A DNA stretch of 64,000 bases from Leptospira levettii (GCF_002812085.1 NZ_NPDM01000001.1:372001-436000), one strand, 5' to 3'; numbered from the stretch's first letter, positions 1 to 9,251 are shown. A program made the numbers and translations. Notes: a model not told the origin generated them from the letters alone.

Positions 1-432
1 ACCTTTAATCACAATTCCACCGGAGATATAAAACAAGGAACCGAGTAAAATGATAAAGGGGATATAATCAAAGAATACAGTGTGTACGATGTTATGGCTA
101 TATCCATAAACAAGTAATACAACAAAAGAAATTGCTCCTAGCCCAACTGCTAAAATGAGTTTGTTGTTATTATCTTCCCACCAATGCGCTGTTTTGTGAG
201 AGGCAACCGGCAAAATCGCAATGGAAAGGAGAATTGCCACGAAAGGTAAGACTGTCCAATACGGGAGTTCTTCGTGAACGGATTCACCATGAGAGGAATG
301 CCCAGTTTCCTCTTGTGTTGTTGTCTCGGTTGGAACCGGAGTTGGTTCTTCGGCAAATATCCCGGAAGTTGTCACAGACAAACATACCAGGAAAACCATC
401 AATGTGAGAAGCTTCTTCAACGTGCTCACCAT
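1..432 (-). CDS. Sodium:proton antiporter (CitMHS-like), N-terminal part
   Basis: The gene runs off the left edge, so only the first 144 codons are seen, read leftward from the ATG at 432-430. It opens with a signal peptide or first membrane helix (residues 5-27), then a short Pro/Thr/Glu/His-rich linker and at least three hydrophobic segments. The segment reading FIILLGSLFYISGGIVIKG, next to the VLPFVAILLSIAILPV stretch, is typical of the putative citrate/sodium antiporter family in the ion-transporter superfamily, inner membrane. The MBL-fold gene lies just upstream on the same strand (stop at 479), so the two may be co-transcribed. The substrate cannot be set from this fragment. Confidence 0.75.
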   Translation of the reverse strand, partial: MVSTLKKLLTLMVFLVCLSVTTSGIFAEEPTPVPTETTTQEETGHSSHGESVHEELPYWTVLPFVAILLSIAILPVASHKTAHWWEDNNNKLILAVGLGAISFVVLLVYGYSHNIVHTVFFDYIPFIILLGSLFYISGGIVIKG

Positions 433-478
433 CCTATTTTTTTTAGGACAGCATACCCGAAAGAGAAATCGCTTGGAA

Positions 479-1516
479 CTAAAAAAAGCGAGATTCTCCA
501 ATTTTTAAAGGAACAAATGCCGATTCGGAGATCCCCGATTGTTTCATTGCCTCTTTTGTGCGGGGCACAGGAGAATCAAGAGGTTCGTCCGATAAAACAA
601 AGGTCATATAATGCATGGGAACTAGGTATTTAGCCTTTAGGTCTAAAAAACTGAGGACTGCTTGGTTCGGATCGATATGGACTGGTTCCATAAGCCATCT
701 CGGCTCTGTGGCACCAATGGGTAAAATCGCAATGTCAATGGGTCCAAAATGGTTGGCGATTTCTTTAAAATGAGTGTAATACCCAGTATCACCTGCAAAA
801 TAAACTTTTTCTTTGGCACCAACGACCATAAAACTACCCCATAAAGTTTCATCACGGTCAAATAAACTTCTGCCACTAAAGTGTTGTGTCGGAGTGAAGG
901 TGAGTTTTAGCGAACGAAATGTGACTTCTTCCCACCAATCCATTTCTTTTACATGTTTCAATCCTGCACCTAACAATAGTTTTCGATTCCCAAGTCCAGT
1001 GAGAACCAAAGGATGGAATGTTTCTTCTAAGGTTTTTAAAGTGGGGATGTCAGTATGATCATAATGATTGTGAGATAAAATGATGATATCGATTTTAGGT
1101 AAATTTGTAATCGAGATTCCAGGTGGAGTGTATCGTTTTGGTCCGGCAAAACTGAGTGGAGAACATCTTTCACTCCAGATAGGATCTGTGAGGATATTCA
1201 CTCCATCAATTTGGACAAGAGTGGTTGCATGTCCTACCCAAGTCACAGAAAGTTTGGATTGATTCTTTTGTAAGAGACTTCCATCATTTTTTACGATGGG
1301 AAATTCTGGATAGGATTTTGCGTCCAAACTGTACGGTAAAAAAAATCGATCCCATTGCCAGGCAAAAACATCCCAAAAACCTTTCCGTTTGAAATTTGGA
1401 TTTGGGTTCTGGTATCCAGATTCGGCATGGTGTGTTTTTAGGATTTTGGAATCAGCAAGGATGTTTGCCGACAATCCAATTGACAGAAGAAGGGAGATTA
1501 TGGTTTTCCATTTCAC
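479..1516 (-). CDS. Metallo-beta-lactamase-fold hydrolase (NAPE-PLD/UlaG-like)
   Basis: About 345 residues from a GTG start at 1516. This start puts a hydrophobic signal peptide (VKWKTIISLLLSIGLSA) at the N terminus and leaves a 26-bp gap to the divergent gene at 1543. A longer TTG-initiated form to 1624 would overlap that gene. The zinc motif is seen as LSHNHYDHTD (HxHxDH), with further ligands in PTQHFSGR, FAGDTGYY and VPMHYMTF. This order is that of the MBL-fold group holding N-acyl-phosphatidylethanolamine phospholipase D and the lactonase UlaG. The protein is probably exported, and the signal peptide suggests a periplasmic or membrane-associated lipid or lactone hydrolase. The substrate is inferred only from family resemblance. 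Confidence 0.8.
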   Translation of the reverse strand: MKWKTIISLLLSIGLSANILADSKILKTHHAESGYQNPNPNFKRKGFWDVFAWQWDRFFLPYSLDAKSYPEFPIVKNDGSLLQKNQSKLSVTWVGHATTLVQIDGVNILTDPIWSERCSPLSFAGPKRYTPPGISITNLPKIDIIILSHNHYDHTDIPTLKTLEETFHPLVLTGLGNRKLLLGAGLKHVKEMDWWEEVTFRSLKLTFTPTQHFSGRSLFDRDETLWGSFMVVGAKEKVYFAGDTGYYTHFKEIANHFGPIDIAILPIGATEPRWLMEPVHIDPNQAVLSFLDLKAKYLVPMHYMTFVLSDEPLDSPVPRTKEAMKQSGISESAFVPLKIGESRFF

Positions 1517-1542
1517 GAATTTTAGACGGTTCGGAAGCAAAA

Positions 1543-2004
1543 ATGGAAAGTCTGATTTTTCGATTGCCTTTTTCTGAATCCAAAGCAGAATCTCATGGTA
1601 CAATGTATCGATTTGACGAAACAAAAAATTTGTTCATCGCCTATGCAAAATGGAGAGATGCGGTCGATCGTACGGAAGGAAACGAAACTGTTTTTGGTTC
1701 CAATGCCGAAATTTCAGAAATTGCTAGGGATCTCAGGGAAGATGCTGAGTTCGAATTACGAATCCTTATTCAAGATTTAAAAAAACAAAACCCAGCAGCA
1801 ATCAAAGAATGGGTAGAGCTCACCAAACAGTTCTTAAATGAACCTGAAATGGGAGTTTCAGAAGAACAGATGCAATTGCGAAAACAAATCGCAAGGGATT
1901 GGAAATATTCTCGTTCCCCACTTGGTGTTTCTGTTCGTTACCCACACCCTTCTCAGTATTGGGGCAGTGGGATAGGAGTTCTTGGGCCAGATTTGGACTG
2001 GTAA
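1543..2004 (+). CDS. Hypothetical protein
   Basis: 153 residues from the ATG at 1543, preceded by a good ribosome-binding site (GGAAG at 1533). The reading frame is open further upstream, but that part lies antisense to the MBL gene and is probably not coding. The protein is charged and mostly helical in appearance, with no signal peptide or membrane segment, and ends with a Tyr/Gly/Pro-rich tail (PHPSQYWGSGIGVLGPDLDW). I recognise no family. It is divergent from the MBL gene and 28 bp ahead of the YdcF-type gene. Confidence 0.6.
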   Translation: MESLIFRLPFSESKAESHGTMYRFDETKNLFIAYAKWRDAVDRTEGNETVFGSNAEISEIARDLREDAEFELRILIQDLKKQNPAAIKEWVELTKQFLNEPEMGVSEEQMQLRKQIARDWKYSRSPLGVSVRYPHPSQYWGSGIGVLGPDLDW

Positions 2005-2032
2005 AACTGCTCGTGTTTTGAATCCTTAGATT

Positions 2033-2809
2033 ATGGATTCCTTATTCTTCATTTTCTCAAAAGTCCTCACTGTATTTCTTTACCCCTTACCTGTTTTTTT
2101 CCTCTTTTGTTTGTATCTTTTATTTCGCATCAAACCCAAAAAAACGAAGTTTCTTTTTTTTCTAGTCTGTTTGTTTTTATACCTCACTTCCAGTTCTTAT
2201 ATTGCCAATTCACTTGTGTCTAGTTTGGAAAAAGATTACCTTCCCATTTCAATCCAGGATACTCCCAATGCGGATGTAGCTATTGTTCTCGGTGGAATGA
2301 TCCAAACCATTTCTTCCGTAAAAGCAAGGCCAGAACTCACAGATTCTGCTGACCGAATTACAGATGCCGTTCGTCTTTACAAAGCTGGCAAAGTCAAAAA
2401 AATCCTTTTTACTGGCGGGTCTGGTTTATTATTGTCTGACGAATTCAGAGAAGCCACTTTAGCCAAATCGTTGTTAATTGATTTAGGTGTAAAAGAATCT
2501 GACATCATCTTAGAAAGCAATTCGAGAAATACATATGAAAATGCAGTCGAAACGAAAAAAATCGTAGAGAAATTAAATTTTAAAACCTATATCCTTGTCA
2601 CATCAGCCTTTCATATGAAACGTGCATCCGGTTGTTTTCAAAAACAAAATTTACATGTGTTCCTCTTCCCTACCGATTATAGATCATTTCAAATGGATTC
2701 GGGTGCATTCGAATTATTTTTACCATCAGCTGGTTATCTTGATACTACCACATTTGCGATCAAGGAATGGGTTGGGTATTATGTTTACCGTGCCAAATCC
2801 TACCTGTAA
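2033..2809 (+). CDS. YdcF/ElyC/SanA family membrane protein (DUF218)
   Basis: 258 residues. Two hydrophobic helices at about residues 5-27 and 35-60 are followed by a DUF218 domain. The domain shows the usual landmarks: AIVLGGMI, DSADRITDAVRLYKAGK, LFTGGSG, and SRNTYENAVETKKI. In Escherichia coli, ElyC and SanA of this family affect envelope integrity and peptidoglycan or lipid-carrier metabolism; the biochemical activity is not settled. The N-terminal helices suggest inner-membrane anchoring with the domain facing the periplasm. It stands 76 bp before ccmE and need not share its role. Confidence 0.8.
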   Translation: MDSLFFIFSKVLTVFLYPLPVFFLFCLYLLFRIKPKKTKFLFFLVCLFLYLTSSSYIANSLVSSLEKDYLPISIQDTPNADVAIVLGGMIQTISSVKARPELTDSADRITDAVRLYKAGKVKKILFTGGSGLLLSDEFREATLAKSLLIDLGVKESDIILESNSRNTYENAVETKKIVEKLNFKTYILVTSAFHMKRASGCFQKQNLHVFLFPTDYRSFQMDSGAFELFLPSAGYLDTTTFAIKEWVGYYVYRAKSYL

Positions 2810-2885
2810 ATTAGGTTTTCTGAATGATTCGTTGTAACCTTTTTGTTTGACCGAAACTACCAATCAGAGAGCTTAGAGGAAAGAC

Positions 2886-3302
2886 GTGATTTCGTCTAAA
2901 GAATGGACTATGAATCGTAAGTTTTTAACCCTTTTATTCCTCATTGCAATCTCTCTTGGAGGCATTGCTTATTTTTCCTCACAAGAAACATCGTATCTTC
3001 TCCTCGATGCTTCTGAACTTGCTGCCAATCCAACCAAATACTCGGAACAAAACTTACGAGTCAGGGGATTTGTTCGCGCAGGGAGTTTGGTCCGCGAAGG
3101 AAAAAAAGCGAAATTTGATTTGGAACTCAACGACCAAATCATTCCTGTTTTTTTTACAGGCGAAACTCTTTTGCCAGATGCGTTTAAAGAAGGAGCAAGG
3201 GCACGTGTGGATGGGAAATTAGAAAAGGGAGTCCTAGTTGCAAGTCATGTCGAAGCAAAATGTGCTTCCAAATATGAAGCAGGGTATGCAGAGGAAAAAT
3301 GA
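2886..3302 (+). CDS. ccmE: Cytochrome c maturation haem chaperone CcmE, cysteine-type
   Basis: 138 residues from a GTG start. GAGG at 2876-2879 gives good ribosome-binding spacing for this start; the ATG at 2910 has none as good. One N-terminal membrane anchor (about residues 11-30) is followed by the small OB-fold domain, with LRVRGFV and LLPDAFKEG matching CcmE. The family normally holds haem covalently on a His in an HxxxY motif near the C terminus. Here the motif is C126-A-S-K-Y130, so the haem ligand position is Cys: the CxxxY type known from archaea and some sulfate reducers. The gene overlaps ccmF by 4 bp (ATGA), so translation is coupled. The chaperone would carry haem to CcmF in the periplasm. 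Confidence 0.88.
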   Translation: MISSKEWTMNRKFLTLLFLIAISLGGIAYFSSQETSYLLLDASELAANPTKYSEQNLRVRGFVRAGSLVREGKKAKFDLELNDQIIPVFFTGETLLPDAFKEGARARVDGKLEKGVLVASHVEAKCASKYEAGYAEEK

Positions 3303-5506
3303 ATAATTTAGGAACCATCTTACTTTCTGCCTCTCTTGCCATATTAATTTTTTCAGCCATCCAAACCATTTACGGAATCATTTCAAAAGAACGAAAAGCT
3401 GTGGAACTTGGCCGTTTGGCACTCATGACAAATCCATTTGTCATTGTTTTGACCTTTGTAGTTTTACTCACACAACTTGTACGATCAGACTATAGCAACT
3501 ATTATGTGGTGATGCATTCCAGCGAACACCTTCCTTTATTTTATAAAATGACTTCGATTTGGTCTGGGTCATCAGGAAGTTTACTGTTTTGGAATTTGAT
3601 TTTAAATGTTTTCACCTTCATCGTGTTATGGCAAACAAGGAAGTCTATCGAAGACCGAATCCCCATGATGAATCTCATCCTTGCGGTTTTATCTGGTTTT
3701 TTTAGTTTCCTTGCGGTGTTTTATGGAGATGCCCAACCTTTCCGCGAATTTGTTCCCGAAGCGGCTGCAGGAAGAGGACTGAATCCACTACTCCAACACT
3801 GGGCCATGATCATCCACCCGCCGATTCTTTACATTGGTTATGTGAGTATCTCCATTCCATTTGCGATTGCGATGTCAGCTCTTGTCTCAGGTCAACTTTC
3901 AGAAGATTGGATGAAGTTCATTCGCAAATGGACTTTGTTCTCTTGGTTTTTTCTCGGAACAGGGATTTTACTCGGATCCAAATGGGCCTACGAAGAGTTA
4001 GGTTGGGGTGGGTATTGGGCCTGGGATCCTGTCGAAAACGCATCGTTAATGCCATGGTTACTCACAAGTGCCTTTGTCCATTCTGTAGTCATCCAAGAAC
4101 GTCGTGGAATGTTAAAGTTTTGGAATATGTTACTTGTCATCCTTGCCTTCCACTTTAGTTTACTTGGCACTTGGATCACACGTTCAGGTGTTCTCGAAGG
4201 ACCTCATAGTTTTTCCAAATCGACAATCGGGACTCCTTTCATTGTTTATATCATAGCGAGTTTTTTATTTTTTACTGGGTTTGTGATTTACCGAAGGAAA
4301 AATCTCACACCGGAACGAAACTTAGAAGCCATCACATCCAAAGAAGGAAGTTTTTTATTAAACAACTTTCTTTTGGTGCTTTCGACCGCAGCTATTTTGT
4401 TAGGTGTTTTTTCCCCACTTCTTTATGGAAAAGAATTTAAGGCTCCATGGTTTAATTCTTGGGGTGTTCCTGCAGGAATCTTTTTATTATTACTCATGGG
4501 TTCGGCACCACTGCTTGCTTGGCGAAAAGGTGCTGGAGCCGTATTTTTTTCTACCTTACTCAAACCTTTTCTTTTTGGAATTTTGGGTGGTGGTCTCTAC
4601 ATCCTATTTTATTCACAAAACTTTACAAAACCAGATTCCAAATATGGAGATGTTTTAGCAGAAGTGTATTCTGTTCTCACAGTGGGAATAGGTGTTTTTA
4701 CCATTGCAGGAATTATCCAAGAATACTACCGAGGAATCAAAGCGAGACGTGAGGAACACAAAGATGAATCTTTGTTACGAGCTGGGGTAAACTTACTTCT
4801 GAAAAACAAAAGAAGGTATGGTGGGTATTTAGTGCACTTTTCTCTTGTTCTTATTTTTATTGGTTATGCTGGGAATGCCTTTAAAATCAATACATCTGTT
4901 CGATTCTTTTATGAACTCCAACCACCTACTTCAGAAGAAATCATCTACCAATCCATAGACAAAGCAATGATAGGTGGATACCAAATTGAAGCAAACACAC
5001 TCAAAATCAAACCAGTCCTCATCTCTGGACTTGGCGGGGAACCTAACATTCAAAATGTGATCGTTTCCCAAGAAGCTAGTTACGGAATTTATCGTGGATT
5101 GGAAAAAATTGCGACACTTGATACAGAACGCAGGTTTTATCCACAGATTTCTCACCTAACGGGTGATTTCGAAACTCATATTCCAACAAGTGAACCAGCC
5201 ATTCATTCTATGGCAAAAGAAGATTTTTACATCCAACTAGGTGCCATCGAAACTTCAGATCTAAAATCAGAAAACCCTGACTTACCACTCATGTTCATGC
5301 AATATTACTTCACACCAGGAAGTGAAACAGACAAACTCAAACTTTTCCTCAATTTCCCGAGGCAAATTGTAGCAAACTTAGAAGTTTGGATTAACCCACT
5401 GGTAAAATTGATTTGGATTGGATCCTTACTCTATTTTATGTCTGGAATCTTTTTGTTACTCCCCATTGGCGAAAGGAAAAAACAAAACAAAGGAAATCTA
5501 ACATGA
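3299..5506 (+). CDS. ccmF: Cytochrome c haem lyase subunit CcmF
   Basis: 735 residues with about fifteen hydrophobic segments. The tryptophan-rich WWD motif is present as GYWAWDPVENASLMPWL near residues 237-253, and flanking conserved histidines occur in LQHWAMIIHPP and LTSAFVHSVV. CcmF sits in the inner membrane and, with CcmH, attaches haem to apocytochromes delivered through CcmE. The length is slightly above the usual 630-670 because of a periplasmic region near the C terminus (about residues 540-700). It overlaps ccmE and the following ccmH-like gene by 4 bp at each end. The transporter genes ccmABC are not in this window. Confidence 0.93.
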   Translation: MNNLGTILLSASLAILIFSAIQTIYGIISKERKAVELGRLALMTNPFVIVLTFVVLLTQLVRSDYSNYYVVMHSSEHLPLFYKMTSIWSGSSGSLLFWNLILNVFTFIVLWQTRKSIEDRIPMMNLILAVLSGFFSFLAVFYGDAQPFREFVPEAAAGRGLNPLLQHWAMIIHPPILYIGYVSISIPFAIAMSALVSGQLSEDWMKFIRKWTLFSWFFLGTGILLGSKWAYEELGWGGYWAWDPVENASLMPWLLTSAFVHSVVIQERRGMLKFWNMLLVILAFHFSLLGTWITRSGVLEGPHSFSKSTIGTPFIVYIIASFLFFTGFVIYRRKNLTPERNLEAITSKEGSFLLNNFLLVLSTAAILLGVFSPLLYGKEFKAPWFNSWGVPAGIFLLLLMGSAPLLAWRKGAGAVFFSTLLKPFLFGILGGGLYILFYSQNFTKPDSKYGDVLAEVYSVLTVGIGVFTIAGIIQEYYRGIKARREEHKDESLLRAGVNLLLKNKRRYGGYLVHFSLVLIFIGYAGNAFKINTSVRFFYELQPPTSEEIIYQSIDKAMIGGYQIEANTLKIKPVLISGLGGEPNIQNVIVSQEASYGIYRGLEKIATLDTERRFYPQISHLTGDFETHIPTSEPAIHSMAKEDFYIQLGAIETSDLKSENPDLPLMFMQYYFTPGSETDKLKLFLNFPRQIVANLEVWINPLVKLIWIGSLLYFMSGIFLLLPIGERKKQNKGNLT

Positions 5507-6150
5507 AACGGCTCGAATCTCAAAAATCATTTCGATTGCCTATGTTCAAAAAAAACATTCGTTCCTTTTCGCTAGGTGAACTAATGCGTGGATTTGTATA
5601 TATACTGTTATTTTTGGGAATCACAAGTAATGTATTCTCTCAAAAAACAACCACAAACTTAAAGGAAGAAACGCAAATCCAAACCTTCCTTAAGGTCACA
5701 GAAAAAATCCGATGTATCTGTTTGCCAAGCCTTCCCATCCAATCATGTTCCTTTAACATGTGTGCTGCGTCCAGTTATCTCAAAAGTTTTATTGAAAATC
5801 GAATCAAAGAAGGAATGGCAGAAGGAGAAATCATATCCAAAATGGAAAACGGATTTGGTACTTCTGTATTAAATGACCCCATTGTCATCATGTTCCAAGA
5901 AAATGGAAACCAAGGTATGGTAGATTCAATCGTCTATGGTTTTGGACCTAAAATCTTAGCTAAACCTGATGATACATGGATCAATGCCACTTTACTTGGA
6001 TTAGGTGTTCTTGGATTATTTGGGATCTATCGTTATGGAACTAAAAAATCACGAGAAAAAACGAATTCTTCCCAAGTAAATTCCCAAACACCGTCAACTT
6101 CCACTACAGAAGCCATCAAAGAAAAAATTCGCAAATTTGAAGAGTCTTAG
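5503..6150 (+). CDS. CcmH/CycL-like thiol protein with altered cysteine motif
   Basis: 215 residues from the ATG that overlaps the ccmF stop. A signal or anchor helix (about residues 29-46) leads to a small helical domain, and a second membrane helix lies near residues 165-182, the arrangement of CcmH/CycL. The region FIENRIKEGMAEGEIISKM resembles the helices after the CcmH active site. The canonical LRCxxC is replaced by IRCIC (C71, C73), with extra cysteines at 82 and 87. CcmH normally keeps apocytochrome cysteines reduced for haem attachment. Position and fold support that role; the changed thiol spacing leaves redox function open. The tail is Ser/Thr-rich. Confidence 0.72.
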   Translation: MKRLESQKSFRLPMFKKNIRSFSLGELMRGFVYILLFLGITSNVFSQKTTTNLKEETQIQTFLKVTEKIRCICLPSLPIQSCSFNMCAASSYLKSFIENRIKEGMAEGEIISKMENGFGTSVLNDPIVIMFQENGNQGMVDSIVYGFGPKILAKPDDTWINATLLGLGVLGLFGIYRYGTKKSREKTNSSQVNSQTPSTSTTEAIKEKIRKFEES

Positions 6151-6215
6151 GGGATTCTGAAAGTGGCTAGTATAGATTCGGACAAGGAAAACTTTCGAAG
6201 GCATACCCATCTCAA

Positions 6216-7394
6216 TTAGGCAAAGGATACAGATCCAGATCCATACTCCTTCCGAATTTGGACCAAAGCAGAAACCAAGGAATTTATATCCTCCCTTGTT
6301 AACTTTGCATTCAAACTGATCCGTAATCTAGGAGTGGGAACTGTCGGTGGGCGGATGGCACGAACGTCGAGACCCATCTCTTGTAACCGTTTCCCATATG
6401 CCATTGCTTCGGCTTCAGAATGAAGGAGTAAAGGGATAATATGGGATTCTGTACTTGTAATCGCAAAACCATTGGTTACTAAAGATTGTTTTAATTCCCT
6501 AGTTAACTCAAGTAAATGAAACCTCTCAGATTCCATAGATCGTAATAAGTGTAAGGCATACATTGCTAATTTAGAAATAATAGGAAGTGGTGCCGTTGAA
6601 AATATAAAAGGTCGCATGACATTGACTAAATGGTCTCTTCCCAATTGTTTTGTTACAATGATCCCACCTTCTAGTCCAAACGATTTACCTAATGTATACA
6701 CTCGGTAATCAATCAATTGAATGTCTTCGTGAGACAAATCCCGAAACAAAATACCCTTTCCTTCATTGCCATACACTCCGAGTGCATGTGCCTCATCTAC
6801 AACGAGGACAAAACCATATTGTTTTTTTAATGTGAGTAGTTTGGGGAAATTGGGACTATCTCCATCCATACTAAAGAGGGATTCCGTGACAACGATGCGT
6901 TTGTATTTTTGGTTCGGGTCTTCGGCATTTGCTTTGTCTAGTAACGTTTGCAAATGTTGTAAATCCAAGTGGTTGTAGTATTTTTTTTTGGCACCAGAAA
7001 TCCGTATCCCATCCAAAATGGATGCATGGTTCAAACGGTCTGTGAACACATAACAATTTGACGCAGCAATGGAATCGATGAGACCAAAATTAGCAACAAA
7101 ACCATTGGCCACTAGTAAGGCGGCTTCTCCGTTCACAAAGTTTGCAAATTCCGTTTCGAACATATTCATGGAATCATAATTTCCACGCACAAGCCGTGAA
7201 GCGGTCGAACCAAAGGGATACAAATCTGTTAATGAGCGATAGTATTCCAACATACGAGAGTTAGTTGCTAAACCCATATAATCATTGGAACAAAAATCAA
7301 TTCCCTGGTAAGTTTTGGTCTCGCGGAATAATTGTTTTTCCTTGATGGAATCAATTTTTTCTTTAATTTCTTCCCAATGATGGCTCACATTCAC
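6216..7394 (-). CDS. bioF: 8-amino-7-oxononanoate synthase-type PLP enzyme (BioF/KBL family)
   Basis: 392 residues, the normal length for the alpha-oxoamine synthase family. These enzymes condense an acyl-CoA or acyl-ACP with an amino acid; BioF makes the biotin precursor from pimeloyl thioester and alanine. Seen motifs: the substrate loop GSTASRLVRGN, DRLNHASILDG, VVDEAHALGVYG with the PLP-ring aspartate, and the Schiff-base lysine in TLGKSFGLEGG. The family also includes 2-amino-3-ketobutyrate ligase and serine palmitoyltransferase. No other biotin gene lies nearby, so substrate choice rests on overall resemblance. It is divergent from the sirtuin gene. Confidence 0.78.
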   Translation of the reverse strand: MNVSHHWEEIKEKIDSIKEKQLFRETKTYQGIDFCSNDYMGLATNSRMLEYYRSLTDLYPFGSTASRLVRGNYDSMNMFETEFANFVNGEAALLVANGFVANFGLIDSIAASNCYVFTDRLNHASILDGIRISGAKKKYYNHLDLQHLQTLLDKANAEDPNQKYKRIVVTESLFSMDGDSPNFPKLLTLKKQYGFVLVVDEAHALGVYGNEGKGILFRDLSHEDIQLIDYRVYTLGKSFGLEGGIIVTKQLGRDHLVNVMRPFIFSTAPLPIISKLAMYALHLLRSMESERFHLLELTRELKQSLVTNGFAITSTESHIIPLLLHSEAEAMAYGKRLQEMGLDVRAIRPPTVPTPRLRISLNAKLTREDINSLVSALVQIRKEYGSGSVSFA

Positions 7395-7462
7395 CAGATT
7401 TTCTGGGCTAAAATTTTTTCCGATTTAATTTTTATAAGAATTTGTTAGAATGAACCAAAGAA

Positions 7463-8218
7463 ATGGATTTATTACCACAAGAATCTTTGGAAACAATTCT
7501 GAGAGCGAAGAGTATCATCTTTCTGACAGGGGCTGGAATCTCAAATGAAAGTGGAATCCCAACGTTTCGTGGGGAAGGAGGACTTTGGAAAAACTTTCGA
7601 GCTGAGGATTTAGCCACTCCTGGTGCTTTCGAAAATAATCCAGAACTCGTTTGGGAATGGTACGATTGGCGGAGGAATATTTGTAAAAATGCAAATCCAA
7701 ATCCTGGCCACATAACAATTGCCAAATGGCAAAAAAAATCAAGTTCTGTTTCCCTCATCACTCAAAACGTAGACGGACTTCACCCTCGTTCAGGAAGTGA
7801 ATCCATCATAGAACTTCATGGAAACATTTTTCGCGCCAGGTGTACAAATTGTTCGGCAAAATTCGACCTGGAAGAAGATGGGTTGGACCATCCTGGACTT
7901 AAATATTGCAAACATTGTGAATCTTTACTTCGGCCCGACATTGTTTGGTTTGGAGAAGAGTATGACCAAACACTTCTTACAAAAAGTTGGGAACTTTGTA
8001 AACAAGCACAGGTTGTTTTTGTGATTGGAACAAGTGCCAATGTATCTGTCCCCGCCCAATTGGCACTCACAGCCATTCGGAATGGAGCAATCGGGATTGA
8101 AATCAATCCGGCTGAAACAAATCTTACACCTTCCATGAAACACCACTTTGGTGGAAAATCGGGAGAAGTATTACCTAAAATTTGGAATGAAGTATTTCCT
8201 AACGAACCACTAAACTAA
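7463..8218 (+). CDS. cobB: NAD-dependent protein deacylase, sirtuin (CobB type)
   Basis: 251 residues. The NAD site is GAGISNESGIPTFRGEGGLW, the nicotinamide/ribose loop is TQNVDGLH, and the catalytic His is in ELHGN. Four zinc cysteines appear as CTNC and CKHC. The acyl-pocket pair Tyr-x-x-Arg, which marks class III sirtuins (human SIRT5, E. coli CobB) that remove succinyl or malonyl groups, is present in WEWYDWRRN. It should therefore act on lysine acylation of cytoplasmic proteins, using NAD. The DMT-family gene follows after 13 bp and may be co-transcribed. Confidence 0.92.
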   Translation: MDLLPQESLETILRAKSIIFLTGAGISNESGIPTFRGEGGLWKNFRAEDLATPGAFENNPELVWEWYDWRRNICKNANPNPGHITIAKWQKKSSSVSLITQNVDGLHPRSGSESIIELHGNIFRARCTNCSAKFDLEEDGLDHPGLKYCKHCESLLRPDIVWFGEEYDQTLLTKSWELCKQAQVVFVIGTSANVSVPAQLALTAIRNGAIGIEINPAETNLTPSMKHHFGGKSGEVLPKIWNEVFPNEPLN

Positions 8219-8231
8219 AGGATCCTTAACT

Positions 8232-8588
8232 ATGCTAACAGTTGTTTTACTTGTTTTATCCAATATCTTCATGACTTTTGCCTGGTATGGCCATTTAAAA
8301 TATGCAAAATCTAACCAAATGTTTTATGTGATTTTGTTTTCATGGGGCATTGCATTTTTTGAATATGTGCTAATGGTGCCTGCCAATCGAATCGGGTATA
8401 CGGTTTATAAATATGAAGGTTTCCAATTAAAAATCATCCAAGAGATCATCACAATCTTTGTGTTTATCCTTTTTGCCACTTTGTTTTTAGGTGAAAAAAT
8501 CAAGTGGAACTATATTGTTAGTTTTGGATTGATCTTACTTGCTGGATTTTTTGCGTTTGGATTTGGTAACAATTCAAACAGTCACTAA
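8232..8588 (+). CDS. DMT-superfamily small membrane protein (DUF486)
   Basis: 118 residues with four hydrophobic helices, matching the four-helix DUF486 group of the drug/metabolite transporter superfamily in length and in the sequences MTFAWYGHLK and FEYVLMVPANRIGY. The substrate is unknown for the family. The gene is 13 bp downstream of the sirtuin, and its last 15 bp overlap the 3' end of coaB on the opposite strand. Confidence 0.85.
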   Translation: MLTVVLLVLSNIFMTFAWYGHLKYAKSNQMFYVILFSWGIAFFEYVLMVPANRIGYTVYKYEGFQLKIIQEIITIFVFILFATLFLGEKIKWNYIVSFGLILLAGFFAFGFGNNSNSH

Positions 8589-9251
8589 AAATTGAACGAG
8601 AGACTTTGCCAATTCCTCTTTTGGCAAAGGTCCAATCTCTTTCACAAGTCCACTGGGACCAAAGATACGTAAAATCGATTCTACTTCCCCAAATCCTTTT
8701 CCATGTCCAACTACATTTCCAACGATGTAATGTAGTCCTTTGCGGGTAAGTTTTTCTCTAGCATGTTTTTCCAAATCATTTGTTTCCGCAGCAAATCCAA
8801 CACGGATCGAATTTTTGATATGGTTTTCTTTGGTGTACTCATCCACTTGTTTTAGAACATCTGGATTTTCTTCTAATTCGAGTAACAATCCCTTACTCCC
8901 TTCAGAACTTCTTTCTTTTTTGATTTTATGTTCTGCTGTCATGATGGGACGAAAATCTGCGGGAGCCGCTGCCATCACAAGTAAAGTATCATCCAACATT
9001 TGAGATAAAACAGTATCTCTCAGTTGCATCGTTGTTTCGACTTCTAAGTTTTGTTTCGCCCCTGGAACATTGGCATACCGTTCCAAGGTATTCCCATGGA
9101 TATAAATCACATCCACCGGGTATAACAAAAAACACTTTGCAATTTCGTATCCCATTTTCCCAGATGAAGCGTTGGAAATATAACGAACTGGATCAATCCA
9201 CTCTCGTGTGGGACCGGATGTAATGACAACACGTTTGAATTTTAAATTCAT
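8574..9251 (-). CDS. coaB: Phosphopantothenate-cysteine ligase (CoaB)
   Basis: 225 residues, equal to the C-terminal half of the usual bifunctional CoaBC. It joins cysteine to 4'-phosphopantothenate in coenzyme A synthesis. Family landmarks are [39 protein letters not shown] and RVGFAAET. The start overlaps the coaC stop by 4 bp (9248-9251), so the two halves are translated as a coupled pair from separate reading frames. Most bacteria have them fused with CoaC first; here the order is kept but the link is broken by a stop and a restart. Cytoplasmic. Confidence 0.92.
   Translation of the reverse strand: MNLKFKRVVITSGPTREWIDPVRYISNASSGKMGYEIAKCFLLYPVDVIYIHGNTLERYANVPGAKQNLEVETTMQLRDTVLSQMLDDTLLVMAAAPADFRPIMTAEHKIKKERSSEGSKGLLLELEENPDVLKQVDEYTKENHIKNSIRVGFAAETNDLEKHAREKLTRKGLHYIVGNVVGHGKGFGEVESILRIFGPSGLVKEIGPLPKEELAKSLVQFLVTV

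Noticed and set aside
274..633. 119-codon plus-strand open frame at the left edge
   Set aside because: It lies antisense to the antiporter start and the end of the MBL gene, both with clear homology; its sequence has no family signature.
1396..1542. N-terminal extension of the plus-strand gene at 1543
   Set aside because: It is antisense to the signal-peptide region of the MBL gene, and the ATG at 1543 has a good ribosome-binding site.
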